The notes beneath the pieces were generated by a model. The model ran no database searches. It saw nothing but the letters and a program-made list of their open reading frames with translations, and had not been told where the DNA came from. This document shows positions 50,484 through 59,488 of a stretch of DNA of 64,000 nt, piece by piece. Source of the stretch: JAJTZA01 sp041744075 (GTDB lineage Bacteria; Verrucomicrobiota; Verrucomicrobiia; Chthoniobacterales; Terrimicrobiaceae). The stretch lies in contig JBGTLQ010000373.1 of the NCBI GenBank assembly GCA_041744075.1, positions 1 through 64,000 of the forward strand, in the 5' to 3' direction. The stretch's first letter is position 1. Each line of letters starts with the position of its first letter. The position numbers and the translations under genes are program-made.

Positions 50484-51042
50484 GTGGGGGAATGTTGGCC
50501 AAGGCTTCTCTCAAGCGAGGAAGTGTTTCATGCAGGGAACACCACTTTTCAACGTAAGACATGTCAAGGGACTCAGGCCCCTGAACCGCAAGCACGTCGC
50601 GGGCGTCATCGAGATCCTTGTTACGGCCCCAGCGCAATTTTTGTACTATCACGTCCTCGGGCGTCGGGAGCCAAGTTTTGCGGTTCAGCATGGGCACGTA
50701 AATTTGCACTCGACGAGAAAATTCGGAGCTCACAAATGGATCGTCAAATGTCTCAAAAAGTTCCACCTTAAACGGCGGATTTGAACGACTCTGTCCCACA
50801 TGTCGTCGACCCCAAGTGATGGTATCGAAAGCGACTTGATTATCGAAGCTTACCATTTTTGAAAGTTTTCGGATCAGCGAATTCACAGCCCCCGGCATCT
50901 CGATGCCAACCAACAGATCCACATCGCGGGTCGAACGAGGGATACCATAAGCTCCGGCCGCTATGGCACCTACGGCCATAAATGCCACATTCTCAGATTC
51001 TGCGGCTTCAATCACGTGAATCGCCAGTTCCTCAAGTTTCAC
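50476..51042 (-). CDS. Nucleotidyltransferase-fold protein (MNT/AbiEii-like)
   Basis: The core GAIAAGAYGIPRSTRDVDLLV has the Gly-containing start and the DxD metal site of the polymerase beta-like nucleotidyltransferase fold. The C-terminal part has the LPTPEDVIVQKLRWGR motif seen in AbiEii-type and related stand-alone members. Such proteins include toxins that modify tRNA or proteins. It starts at GTG 51042 over the stop of the gene at 51039, and this two-gene order recurs as a presumed toxin/partner module. Confidence 0.75.
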   Translation of the reverse strand: MKLEELAIHVIEAAESENVAFMAVGAIAAGAYGIPRSTRDVDLLVGIEMPGAVNSLIRKLSKMVSFDNQVAFDTITWGRRHVGQSRSNPPFKVELFETFDDPFVSSEFSRRVQIYVPMLNRKTWLPTPEDVIVQKLRWGRNKDLDDARDVLAVQGPESLDMSYVEKWCSLHETLPRLREALANIPPLE

Positions 51043-51320
51043 TGATTATCCGGAGCGGTGGTTGTGTAGAATCCGTGATCCCTCACTTTATCGAGGCGCT
51101 TCATCCAGCGGCAAACTTCCTTCCAGCCAATCTCGGCGTCTTGGGTGTTCACCCTGTGCATTGCCCCACTGAGCATCATACCAAACTGATGATTAGAAAG
51201 CTCAAACACGTGAGCGAGCCTTTGCTCGAGAGTAAGCTTGCGGGCCTGGAGAATTTTCTCCCGGTAAATATCTGCCTGCAGTGCCTGAAGTGCTCCGGGA
51301 GTGTCATGCAGATTGGCCAT
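51039..51320 (-). CDS. Partner protein of the nucleotidyltransferase
   Basis: The 93-residue protein (from ATG 51320) reads ALQADIYREKILQARKLTLE followed by QRLAHVFELSN, a pattern of small helical proteins encoded next to stand-alone nucleotidyltransferases and likely to bind them. GTG 51347, nine codons upstream and next to GAGAGG, is an alternative start. It may act as antitoxin; this is inference from position. Confidence 0.55.
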   Translation of the reverse strand: MANLHDTPGALQALQADIYREKILQARKLTLEQRLAHVFELSNHQFGMMLSGAMHRVNTQDAEIGWKEVCRWMKRLDKVRDHGFYTTTAPDNQ

Positions 51321-51382
51321 GGGAATTGTCAGACTGTAAATGGCCACCTCTCAAGAATCAAGCCGGCTAGTTGTGTTAGGAT

Positions 51383-51476
51383 GGAGGTCCTCCTACGCCA
51401 AGCCTTCGGAGGACACGTCCCTCGCCGTGTCCTCCTCCAAAGCTTCAGCGAAGGGGGACCGTCGCATCAACAATTT
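51383..51476. repeat. Large imperfect palindrome (REP/MITE-like element)
   Basis: The core is a perfect hairpin: GGAGGACACG at 51406-51415 and CGTGTCCTCC at 51424-51433. Outer arms extend it to about 35 bases each with several mismatches (GGTCCTCCTACGCC against GGTCCCCCTTCGCT in complement). The rest of 51348-51569 has no gene I can support. Confidence 0.6.
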
Positions 51477-51569
51477 GAAGTCGGTGGGCAAGAGACTGCC
51501 GCGCCCTACCCAATGATTTTCGCACGCCAGTTAAACTCTTAAATAAAAGGGGTTGCGTCATTCGGGAAA

Positions 51570-52532
51570 ATGGTTGTCACTTCTGGGACTCGCCGGTTCA
51601 TGGACGTACCCGTATTTACATTCAGTCTGCCTGACTTCTCCTACGCGTTTTTGAGCGTTTTGCTGGAGGGGGTTCCTTTCATTTTGGTTGGCACCATCAT
51701 TTCCGGGCTGCTGGATCAGTTTCTGCCTTCCAAGGTGATGTTGCGTTACCTGCCGAGGAATCCGTTTCTAGGTGCCTGCACGGCAGCAGGCATGGGGCTG
51801 GTCTTTCCCATGTGCGAGTGCGGTGTGGTGCCCGTGATTCGCCGGCTAATCCACAAAGGGCTTCCGGTTTCCAATGCCGTAGCCTACATGCTGGCCGCAC
51901 CCGTGGTGAATCCTATCGTGATCCTAAGCACCTACGCGGCATTTCGAGGTCAGGGAGCACTCGAGATGTCGAGCCTGCGGGTGGCGGTGGCCTTTGTGGT
52001 TGCCGTGTTGGTCGCCATGGCTGTTCACAATCTTCCGCTGCGGCGAGTGCTCAAACCACAAATCCTCGAATCTGTTGAGAACATGCCGGATGATGAACAC
52101 CACGGTCATTCTCATCCCGTCGGCCTTTTCAGCCGACTTCGTGCGGCATTGCATGTGGCAGTCTCGGATTTCCTAGATGTCATGGTGTATTTCGTCCTTG
52201 GGGTGGGGGTTTCAGCCGCCATCAGCACGGCCCTGAATCAAGAGGTGCTCCTGCCGTTGGCGCTTAATGATTGGTTGGCCACCGCCTCCATGATGCTGCT
52301 CGCGTTTGTGCTTTCCCTTTGCAGCACCTCAGACGCGTTTATCGCCGCCACGTTTGTCGCATTTCCGGCTGTCGCGAAATTGGCGTTTCTGGTTTTTGGT
52401 CCCATGCTGGATCTGAAGTTGGTGTTCATCTACAGCTCGGTCTTCACAAAACGGTTTATCCTCGGCTTGGCCGTTGGTCTTTTTGTGCTGATAGGGTTAA
52501 TCTGTGTGAGGCTCACAGTGATTGGGTTATGA
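51570..52532 (+). CDS. YraQ-family permease (DUF318)
   Basis: The 320-residue protein has about eight helices in two halves. Signature segments are GLVFPMCECGVVPVIRRL with paired Cys, APVVNPIVILSTYAAF, and LSLCSTSDAFIAATF in the second half. A His-rich loop (DDEHHGHSHP) lies between halves, a possible metal site. Family members are thought to export metals or related substrates. ATG 51570 is used; ATG 51600 is possible. Its stop overlaps the TIGR03943-type gene (ATGA). Confidence 0.85.
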   Translation: MVVTSGTRRFMDVPVFTFSLPDFSYAFLSVLLEGVPFILVGTIISGLLDQFLPSKVMLRYLPRNPFLGACTAAGMGLVFPMCECGVVPVIRRLIHKGLPVSNAVAYMLAAPVVNPIVILSTYAAFRGQGALEMSSLRVAVAFVVAVLVAMAVHNLPLRRVLKPQILESVENMPDDEHHGHSHPVGLFSRLRAALHVAVSDFLDVMVYFVLGVGVSAAISTALNQEVLLPLALNDWLATASMMLLAFVLSLCSTSDAFIAATFVAFPAVAKLAFLVFGPMLDLKLVFIYSSVFTKRFILGLAVGLFVLIGLICVRLTVIGL

Positions 52533-53356
52533 CACTTACCGCACGACGATATTTTCAGGGCGCTTCTTTGGCAGTTTGGGGAGTCGTTGCACTTGCCTTT
52601 TATTACTCCGGCAGGATTTCTTCATACCTACACCCGGATTTTCACTCCTGGACGGTATTCTCCGGCTTCGTGCTCGTCCTCATGGCGATAGGAACAGTGC
52701 TCCTACCCGTGGAGGAAGAACACTGCGACGATGATTGCGGTGGTGCCCATGGCCCAACCTCGGCGTGGGGGACTGCTCTGACCACCTCCCTGCTCATCAT
52801 CCCGCTTCTGGGTGCGGTCATGATTTCTCCAAGCCAGTTCGGAGCCGTGGCTGTCATGAATCGTGGACTCGCTGACAGTATCACCGATCTTCCGGGATAC
52901 GTCCCCTTCTCCGAACCGCCTCTCCCCACCGAGGACGGCTCGATTGGACCATCCGGGCCAAGTGCAGATCTTGGATCCTATCTGACAAGAAGCCCTGACG
53001 GTCGCATCATGGCCTCCACCATGGACCTCCTCTATGCCGCCAACGAACCCGGACTGCGTGAGGACTTCGAAAACCAGGATATCGAAATCATCGGCCAATT
53101 TTTTCCTGCCAAGAAAAACAATCCCAACGGAGACCGGTTCTCCTTAGTGCGAATGTTCGTGATGTGCTGCGCCGCAGATGCCCGCCCAGTCGCCATCACC
53201 GTCCGCGCCCTCCAACCCGAAACCTTCCCCGACATGAGCTGGATCAAGGTGACCGGTAAAGCCACCTTCCCAACCGAAGGCGGAAGAACATTTCCCGTCA
53301 TCGTTGCCGAGTCCGTGGTCCCAACCGAAGCACCAACTGAGACATTTATGTATTGA
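52529..53356 (+). CDS. TIGR03943-type permease partner protein
   Basis: ATG 52529 overlaps the permease stop and gives 275 residues. Two helices at the N-terminus are separated by YLHPDFHSWTVFSGFVLVLM, then a Cys/His cluster EEEHCDDDCGGAH and a further helix. The C-terminal OB-like region has MFVMCCAADARPV, the marker of this family. It is always found next to the YraQ-type permease and probably forms a complex with it. Confidence 0.85.
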   Translation: MTLTARRYFQGASLAVWGVVALAFYYSGRISSYLHPDFHSWTVFSGFVLVLMAIGTVLLPVEEEHCDDDCGGAHGPTSAWGTALTTSLLIIPLLGAVMISPSQFGAVAVMNRGLADSITDLPGYVPFSEPPLPTEDGSIGPSGPSADLGSYLTRSPDGRIMASTMDLLYAANEPGLREDFENQDIEIIGQFFPAKKNNPNGDRFSLVRMFVMCCAADARPVAITVRALQPETFPDMSWIKVTGKATFPTEGGRTFPVIVAESVVPTEAPTETFMY

Positions 53357-53416
53357 GAGAGAGGATTTTCTTAACAAAAGGAAACGAAGGGAGCAAAGGT
53401 CGAACAAAAAAGCCTT

Positions 53417-54046
53417 TTGGCCACAGATAGAAAAAGCTCCTGGCTCTGGTATGCAGGTAACGAGTCGCTGAGCGTTTTTCGTATCGACCCGCACCGCAAC
53501 TCCGAGGCGGCTCAAGCCCTCCTTGGCAAACAACTCGACGGCCTGCTCGTCACCGATGCCTACGCCGCTTACAACGCCGTGCGCTTCTGCCAATCCCTTG
53601 CTGCACTGCTCACAGAAGCCTGCAGCGTCGTTGTTCCCAAATCCAGGGAGGCCCGAAAAAACCTCGCTGATCACTTCCGCCAAAATCTCTCTTCCATCTG
53701 CTGCAAACCACTGAATCACGAAAAAGCTGAAACCCTCCGCAAACGCATAATCCCGACCTCCCGCGAATACCCCCAGCTCTTTGCCTTTATTAAAAACGAC
53801 GGTCCTCCCACCAACAATCACGCCGAACGCTCCCTGCGCCCTCTGGTCATTTTCCGAAAAATCTGTATGGGAACCCGAAGCACCTCCGGCTCTGATAACA
53901 TCGCCATCTTCGGCTCTCTCACACAGAGCGCCACCCTGCAGGGTGCAAAGCTCATCGACATGTTCCGCGCCCTCTTCGGCCCCTCCCCAAACCAAGCCCA
54001 TGATCTCATTTTTAGCAACCCTCCAAAGGTCAACCTATCGGGCTAA
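53417..54046 (+). pseudogene. IS66-family transposase remnant (C-terminal part)
   Basis: The frame starts inside the DDE domain (LLVTDAYAAYNAV) and continues with ETLRKRIIPTSREYPQLFAF, PPTNNHAERSLRPLVIFRKI and GTRSTSGSDNIAIFGSLTQS, the IS66 transposase C-terminus. The N-terminal half and the start are missing. In addition a segment of about 40-50 residues between AAYNAV and RFCQSLAALL is lost in frame. The stop codon lies inside the element's right end. It cannot transpose itself. Confidence 0.85.
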
Positions 54047-54054
54047 ACTGTTAC
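54026..54054 (-). mobile_element. Right end (inverted repeat) of the IS66 remnant
   Basis: Read on the minus strand it begins GTAACAGTTTAGCCC and matches 5917-5945 at 27 of 29 positions. It covers the transposase stop. No matching left end is seen upstream of 53417. Confidence 0.6.
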
Positions 54055-54131
54055 TATTCTCCAATCTTGCGAGCGTGTGCGGGTCAAATATTTGGATTGA
54101 GATGGGTGGAACTGCTTGGTAAGCAAATGCC

Positions 54132-54650
54132 ATGATCCTTGGCACCAAAAAAGCAGAGGTGGATCGGTTGCTTGGGAAACCGGTTCTCAGCCCAAACATT
54201 CTTGGGCTGAACCATTCCGGCGAAAAGGCATATGCCTATCCGCAGGGTGCGTTTGACATTATTGTGGGCTATATCAATGACATCGCCCGCTACGTGGCCT
54301 TGGTTCGCAAGCGTGGACCGTTGATTGCACTGACCCCCTCTGAACTTTCAGCGGCCATGGCCTTGAATGCTCCTGCGGCCCTCTGGACACTGGAAACAGC
54401 AGCGGTGCCAACTCCAAAGCCTGCCACTTCAAAATCCAAAAAGACGCCAGCCAAGATCAAATCCGGTGATGGGCTCACGACGTATCTTTCCTACACCGAG
54501 CGCGATCCCAAGGTTAAAGACCGGGTGACAAAAGAGCTTTTTGGCTGGGTGCCGGCTGCCTCTCCTTTCGCTTTTTTCTATCTGCCGAGCCTGGAAGGCC
54601 AGTTGCCACTTGTGCCGAGCGAGTGGGCGGTTGATCAGAAGTTGGGGTAA
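54132..54650 (+). CDS. Hypothetical protein downstream of the IS66 end, possibly 5'-truncated
   Basis: The 172-residue frame opens with ILGTKKAEVDRLLGKPVLSP, the pattern of a small domain like those in outer-membrane assembly lipoproteins (short helices then GKP). A central Pro/Lys linker (PKPATSKSKKTPAKIK) and a C-terminal region of unknown type follow. The start is only 78 bases from the IS66 end, and no signal peptide is present, so the insertion may have removed an original leader. No function is proposed. Confidence 0.55.
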   Translation: MILGTKKAEVDRLLGKPVLSPNILGLNHSGEKAYAYPQGAFDIIVGYINDIARYVALVRKRGPLIALTPSELSAAMALNAPAALWTLETAAVPTPKPATSKSKKTPAKIKSGDGLTTYLSYTERDPKVKDRVTKELFGWVPAASPFAFFYLPSLEGQLPLVPSEWAVDQKLG

Positions 54651-54657
54651 GGTTTGC

Positions 54658-55968
54658 TTACGGCTCCGGATTAGCTGCAATAAATTTTTTGAACCATTGG
54701 CCTGAAGGCTCAACGATCAGCGAACGTTTGTCGGCTGAAAGGCGGGTGAGGCCAAAGTTTGCGGCGTAACCCTCGGCCCACTCATAGTTGTCAATCAGCG
54801 TCCATGGGAAATAGCCGCGGATGTCAACGCCATCATTCATCGCACGGCGGAGTTGGTTGATGTGCTCACGAAAATAGCGAATTTTTTTGTGTTCGCTTTG
54901 GGTGCCTATGCCATTTTCTGAAACAACGATGGGTTTGCCGTAACGTTGGTAAACGGTCATCAGCGCTTTGTGAAACCCCTCGGCGTCGATTTCCCAGCCG
55001 TTTTGTGTGTAGTTCGACGTGAGTTCGCCTTGGGGACGGACGATGAAGCGGCTGGCGGAAGCATCTTGGGAGTAATAATAATTCACACCGACCAGGTCCA
55101 TCGTGTCGGCAACCGCGTCGAGGTGATCCCAGTTTTGACGTTGCATCATGTTATAAACAAAACCCGTGGGGTCCTGGAAATGATTTCGGCGCCAGTTGGG
55201 GATGGAATAGATGCCAATGATGAGGGCATCTTTGCGGTGGGTTCGGACAATGTCGGCAGCATCTCGAAACATCCGGACCGCGACTTGATTGGCTTTTTTA
55301 AGTGCTCCGGGGGTGAGCAACAAACCTGGAGGCCAATGACCACCAAAGTAGCCAATATACAGGGCTCCATTGGGCTCGTTTTGAGGCACGTAGGTGCGGA
55401 CATATGGGGCCAGTGCTGAACTCATCCTTTCCACAAATCCCCGCCATGAGGGTTCAACTTCGGGATGAAGAAAGTTGGATTCTGCCTTGTTCTTGCTGTC
55501 GTAGAGCCAATCAGGAAACGTGAAATGCCAAAGTGTGACGACAGGTTCGATGCCATTGGCTTTGAGCCTGCGTGCCATCTCGACATATTGACGGATGGCG
55601 GCTTCGTTATAGACGCCTCGTCTGGGTTCGACCCTTCCCCATTCGATGCCAAATCGATAGTGGTTGACGCCAAGCTTTTTGAGCGTGTCCAAATCTTTGT
55701 CGAATCGACTCCATGAAAACGTGGCATCGTCCCCACGGGGTGGAATGTGACCTTCGTCAGCAAAGACGTGCCAGTCCGTTCGAAAGTAATACGGGGAATC
55801 GGGAGTCACGCCGCGGTCTTCATTTTGATAACTGGATGTTGAAGTGCCCCACCAGAACTTGCCCGTTTTGACAGTCTTGGCTGACGCCGGTTTTTCGTAG
55901 GCCTTGGGTGGCATCACACAGGAACTCACAAGGAAGGTGAGTGGAATCAGGCAGAAAAAAGGCTTCAT
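54658..55968 (-). CDS. Family 1 glycoside hydrolase, lipoprotein
   Basis: ATG 55968 gives MKPFFCLIPLTFLVSSC, a lipoprotein leader ending in VSSC; the longer frame to 56019 is a less likely start. The barrel has FWWGTSTSSYQNED, HYRFGIEWGRVEPRRG, the acid/base Glu in PQNEPN and the nucleophile Glu in VVSENGIG, then FPWTLIDNYEWAEGY. This is the GH1 beta-glucosidase/beta-galactosidase pattern. Surface or periplasmic location is unusual for GH1 enzymes, which are mostly cytoplasmic. It is divergent from the gene at 56022. Confidence 0.88.
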   Translation of the reverse strand: MKPFFCLIPLTFLVSSCVMPPKAYEKPASAKTVKTGKFWWGTSTSSYQNEDRGVTPDSPYYFRTDWHVFADEGHIPPRGDDATFSWSRFDKDLDTLKKLGVNHYRFGIEWGRVEPRRGVYNEAAIRQYVEMARRLKANGIEPVVTLWHFTFPDWLYDSKNKAESNFLHPEVEPSWRGFVERMSSALAPYVRTYVPQNEPNGALYIGYFGGHWPPGLLLTPGALKKANQVAVRMFRDAADIVRTHRKDALIIGIYSIPNWRRNHFQDPTGFVYNMMQRQNWDHLDAVADTMDLVGVNYYYSQDASASRFIVRPQGELTSNYTQNGWEIDAEGFHKALMTVYQRYGKPIVVSENGIGTQSEHKKIRYFREHINQLRRAMNDGVDIRGYFPWTLIDNYEWAEGYAANFGLTRLSADKRSLIVEPSGQWFKKFIAANPEP

Positions 55969-56021
55969 AAAGTCAGGGATGGATTGAACTTCTGTAACGC
56001 CCGACCTAGAATTCGGCAATC

Positions 56022-56909
56022 ATGAAGTCCACCATTGTTTTCCTGCTGGCTGCTGTATCACTGGCCTTGCCTCTGCGCAGCCATGCGGCCAACGACTCCT
56101 TCCAATCTCCCGATTCGCTGGTTCTCAAGGATGGGAGGACCGTGCGGGGACTGATTGTGAAAAATTCCGCGAGCGAGGTTATCCTCCAAGATCGGCACGC
56201 CGAGATCGCTTATCCCAAGAGTGAGATCGCGCGCATCATTGATGTCCCCGATGCGGGCACCGAATTTACCAACATGCTTGGCAAGGGCGAATTGCCATCC
56301 TGGCGGGTCATCGTCAACGACCTGCGAACTCACGATAACATCAAATCTTTTGTGGAAATCCCTGCCGTGAAGGTGGATGTCGGGGTGTTCCGCAACATCC
56401 CGTACAAGTCTTTTCGCATCAATGAACAGTTGGAATTTAATATTTTTGGAGATCCTGAGAACCCAGCCGGGGTTGAGATGGGGATTTTTGGAAGGCGAGT
56501 GGGTGATAAAAGGCTTCAGACGATGCTGCGCGCGTATTTGGCTGGTTTTCTCACCACGCGCGCAGAAATTGCTGCTCTGTATTCTGTGGGCTTGGATGAA
56601 GGGATTGCCAAGGCAGGTAACTTTGTGGCGGAGGTAACACCCACCACGGCCGAGGATGCCTTCGGTGCTTGGTGGATCTCAATTTACAATGAGAAGAGAA
56701 TGGAAGCTGTCAGGCTCAGCGACAAGGCCTATGCGGAGATGACACTTCCTGCTGATGAAGTCATTGAGCGAGACGGTCGGGTCAAAAGTCGTGCATGGAC
56801 AAAAGCCGATCTCGGGCTGGCTTCACGGATGGACGACGACTCCGGCGAGGTGATCCAACGTGGTTTCTATCGGGATGATAATGGGGTGTTTCGAGTTCTC
56901 GACAGGTAA
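56022..56909 (+). CDS. Exported protein of unknown function
   Basis: A signal peptide (MKSTIVFLLAAVSLALPLRS, cut after HAA) precedes a short beta-domain with LVLKDGRTVRGLIVKN, as in several PVC secreted proteins, and then a mixed alpha/beta region to residue 295. No enzyme motif is recognised. It is divergent from the GH1 gene by about 50 bases and lies 37 bases before the first gene of the MoxR cluster on the same strand, so it may belong to that operon. Confidence 0.7.
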   Translation: MKSTIVFLLAAVSLALPLRSHAANDSFQSPDSLVLKDGRTVRGLIVKNSASEVILQDRHAEIAYPKSEIARIIDVPDAGTEFTNMLGKGELPSWRVIVNDLRTHDNIKSFVEIPAVKVDVGVFRNIPYKSFRINEQLEFNIFGDPENPAGVEMGIFGRRVGDKRLQTMLRAYLAGFLTTRAEIAALYSVGLDEGIAKAGNFVAEVTPTTAEDAFGAWWISIYNEKRMEAVRLSDKAYAEMTLPADEVIERDGRVKSRAWTKADLGLASRMDDDSGEVIQRGFYRDDNGVFRVLDR

Positions 56910-56946
56910 AGATCCTTCCATTAAATCTTTGGAAGCGCCCAATGAT

Positions 56947-58461
56947 ATGAACTCAGTTCCTGATTTTACGTGGCTCAGAAAACAGCGAACCTGGGAGAAG
57001 GTGGTGCGATGGAGTTGGCCAGTGTTGGTAGGAATGACCGTTAGCTTAGCGGCGTTGCTTGCGGTGGGCGTTGTATGGCCACTCAAGCAGAGCGCGGTTC
57101 TTGCCATTTTCGTCATGATTCCGGCGTTGTGGATTCTGGCCGGGCTCCTGATCCTGGGTTTCGCCTTGCGGAAACCCTCTGACTCCGAGGTTGCTAAACG
57201 AGCTGATCGGGTGATCGGACTTGATGACGACCTGCTGTCACTCTCAGAATACCCTGATACGATACCATCTGCCGAATGGCGTGACGCGGCGTGGAGGCGC
57301 GCCAGTGAGCTTGTTGCCGCTCGAAAACAGACATGGAAAGTTGAGTTTCCCCGCAGAAATATCGTTTTTCTTGGTGCTGCCGTTTGCCTCTCTATTGCGG
57401 GAGTGGTGGTGATGACCGGTCAGTGGAATCGCATCGCTGGGCAAAAAGCCGAACTGGTTGCCAAGCAGGCCGAGCGAGCGGAAGCTGCGGAGGAAATTCT
57501 GGAGGATTGGGAGGAATTTGTGGAGACGACCGAGGATCAGGAGTTAAAGCAACTGTTTGCCGATGCGTCCGCCCTCCGTCAGGCCCTTGACCAAGAGGAT
57601 CCGATGGCTGCGATGTTGGCCATGAATCAGATGGAAGCGAAACTAAGTTCTCTGCAAGAGAGCCTTTCTGCCCAAAGCATGGACGCCCAAGCAGCAGGAA
57701 TCGCCGAGGCGTTGGAAGCGTTTGAAGGCATGGGTGCCATGAGCGCGGCCCTGCGAAACCAGAATTATGAAGCCGCTGCTGCGGAGGCAGAAAAACTCCA
57801 GAAAGAGTTAGCCAAGCCTGGGAGTACTAACATGAGGCGGAAGGAGGCCCTTGCGGAAATGCTCGCCAACGAAGCCCAAACCGCAAAATCCCGCGGCAAT
57901 TCGAGTCTTTCAGATGCGCTTTCCAAACTCTCTGAAACCGCACAAAGAAACAGCCAAAAAGGTTCGGTCCCCAACGAGGAACTCCAGCCCTGTGCTAACG
58001 GGTTGTGTGAGCAGTTTTCCAAAGAGTCCACGATGAAGGCGAGGGGGAGGATGGCCGCCATTGGCAAGTCCCAGTTGGATGCGCTGAGGAGTCGCTTGCG
58101 TGGAGAGGAATGCGAGGCACCACCTTCCCTTTGTCAGTCAAGCGGCAACAACCCCGGGGGTCAGCAAGCTGGCAAAGGCACGGATGGTCAGCCCCTTGGC
58201 GACCCAACCGAGCTGGCGCAGGCGAGTCATTCCGAAAAAGTGACGGGCGTCTTGGGTGAAGGCGAGTCCGAGGTGACGGTTTCCTCAACGAATTCGGGCA
58301 CGTCCGCCGCCGCAGGGGGGGCAACCAAGGCGGACATCTCCGAATACTTCGATCTTTCCCAAAAGGCCGTTGCCGATGAGGCGCTGCCACTGGCCCATCG
58401 CCGAACCATCCGCACGTACTTTGAGCGCATTCGCCCTGTCGCAGAAACCCAAATCCCATGA
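56947..58461 (+). CDS. Membrane protein with long coiled-coil region, first gene of the MoxR cluster
   Basis: From ATG 56947 the 504-residue protein has two N-terminal helices (residues about 20-75), a third near 140-160, then a long Glu/Ala-rich coiled coil (KQAERAEAAEEILEDWEEFV and onward) to about 330. A low-complexity Gly/Ser region and a helical end follow. The layout matches the DUF4175-like membrane proteins often found at the start of MoxR/VWA operons, but I cannot prove that family. It overlaps the MoxR gene start by four bases. Confidence 0.7.
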   Translation: MNSVPDFTWLRKQRTWEKVVRWSWPVLVGMTVSLAALLAVGVVWPLKQSAVLAIFVMIPALWILAGLLILGFALRKPSDSEVAKRADRVIGLDDDLLSLSEYPDTIPSAEWRDAAWRRASELVAARKQTWKVEFPRRNIVFLGAAVCLSIAGVVVMTGQWNRIAGQKAELVAKQAERAEAAEEILEDWEEFVETTEDQELKQLFADASALRQALDQEDPMAAMLAMNQMEAKLSSLQESLSAQSMDAQAAGIAEALEAFEGMGAMSAALRNQNYEAAAAEAEKLQKELAKPGSTNMRRKEALAEMLANEAQTAKSRGNSSLSDALSKLSETAQRNSQKGSVPNEELQPCANGLCEQFSKESTMKARGRMAAIGKSQLDALRSRLRGEECEAPPSLCQSSGNNPGGQQAGKGTDGQPLGDPTELAQASHSEKVTGVLGEGESEVTVSSTNSGTSAAAGGATKADISEYFDLSQKAVADEALPLAHRRTIRTYFERIRPVAETQIP

Positions 58462-59477
58462 GCCACGAAGACACCACACCTCTCGAGACGCGTCTCGCCA
58501 ATTTTCAACATCGATTTGGAGCGCTGCGTTCTGCCATTCAAACAGTGGTGATCGGTCAGGATGAGACCGTGCGATTAACCCTGATGGCGATGGTGGCGGG
58601 GGGGCATGTTTTGTTGGAGGGTGTCCCCGGTTTGGGAAAAACCCTGCTGGTCAAATCAATCGCAGCTGCTTTGCATTTGCGGTTTCAGCGTGTGCAATTC
58701 ACGCCTGACTTGATGCCATCTGATGTCCTTGGAACCACGTTGCTTGTCGATGACGGGCATGGCCACCATCATTTCCGTTTTGAGCCGGGCCCGGTCTTTG
58801 CTAATGTGTTACTTGGTGATGAGATCAATCGGGCCACCCCAAAAACTCAATCAGCGTTGTTGGAGGCCATGCAGGAAGGTCACGTGACCGTTGGGGGTGA
58901 GACCCGACCGTTGCTTCAGCCCTTTTTTGTGCTCGCAACCCAGAACCCTTTGGAGATGGAGGGCACTTACCCGCTTCCCGAAGCCCAGATGGATCGGTTC
59001 TTTTTTCAAATCATCGTGCCCTATCCCACGGAGGATGAGTTTTCGCGAATTTTGGAACTGACCACGGCGGCTACAAAACCAGAAATTCAGGCGGTGATGA
59101 CTGGCGAGGAACTTCTTGAGATGCGGGCGCTGGCGGCGTCCCTCCCAGCGACAGAAACCATTCGAAATCGGGCGGTCCGGTTGGTGATGGCCACGCACCC
59201 CGATTCTCCTCACGCCACGCCGGAGATTAAGCGCTACGTGCGGTATGGTGCCAGCCCGCGAGCGGGACAAGCCTGCCTGGCGGCTGCCAAAATTTCTGCC
59301 GCGTTGGCGGGGAGGTTCCATGTGTCGTCGCAGGACTTGCTCTCGGTCGCCATTCCGGTGCTGCGTCACCGAATGATTATGAACTTTGAGGCGCAAGCAG
59401 ACGGGCTGAATGCGGACCGCATCCTCCATAGTCTGCTGGCCGGGTGCGAGACGGCGTGGGCCAAAGAAGCTGAATAA
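58458..59477 (+). CDS. moxR: MoxR-type AAA+ ATPase
   Basis: The 339-residue protein has Walker A GVPGLGKTLL, the Walker B GDEINRA and the MoxR marks SALLEAMQEGHVTVGG, FFVLATQNPLEMEGTYPLPE and the arginine finger segment MDRFFF. MoxR ATPases act as chaperones for partner VWA proteins. Its start overlaps the upstream stop (ATGA) and the DUF58 gene follows 11 bases later, forming the standard MoxR-DUF58-BatA order. Confidence 0.94.
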   Translation: MSHEDTTPLETRLANFQHRFGALRSAIQTVVIGQDETVRLTLMAMVAGGHVLLEGVPGLGKTLLVKSIAAALHLRFQRVQFTPDLMPSDVLGTTLLVDDGHGHHHFRFEPGPVFANVLLGDEINRATPKTQSALLEAMQEGHVTVGGETRPLLQPFFVLATQNPLEMEGTYPLPEAQMDRFFFQIIVPYPTEDEFSRILELTTAATKPEIQAVMTGEELLEMRALAASLPATETIRNRAVRLVMATHPDSPHATPEIKRYVRYGASPRAGQACLAAAKISAALAGRFHVSSQDLLSVAIPVLRHRMIMNFEAQADGLNADRILHSLLAGCETAWAKEAE

Positions 59478-59488
59478 CTCCCTTCCCG

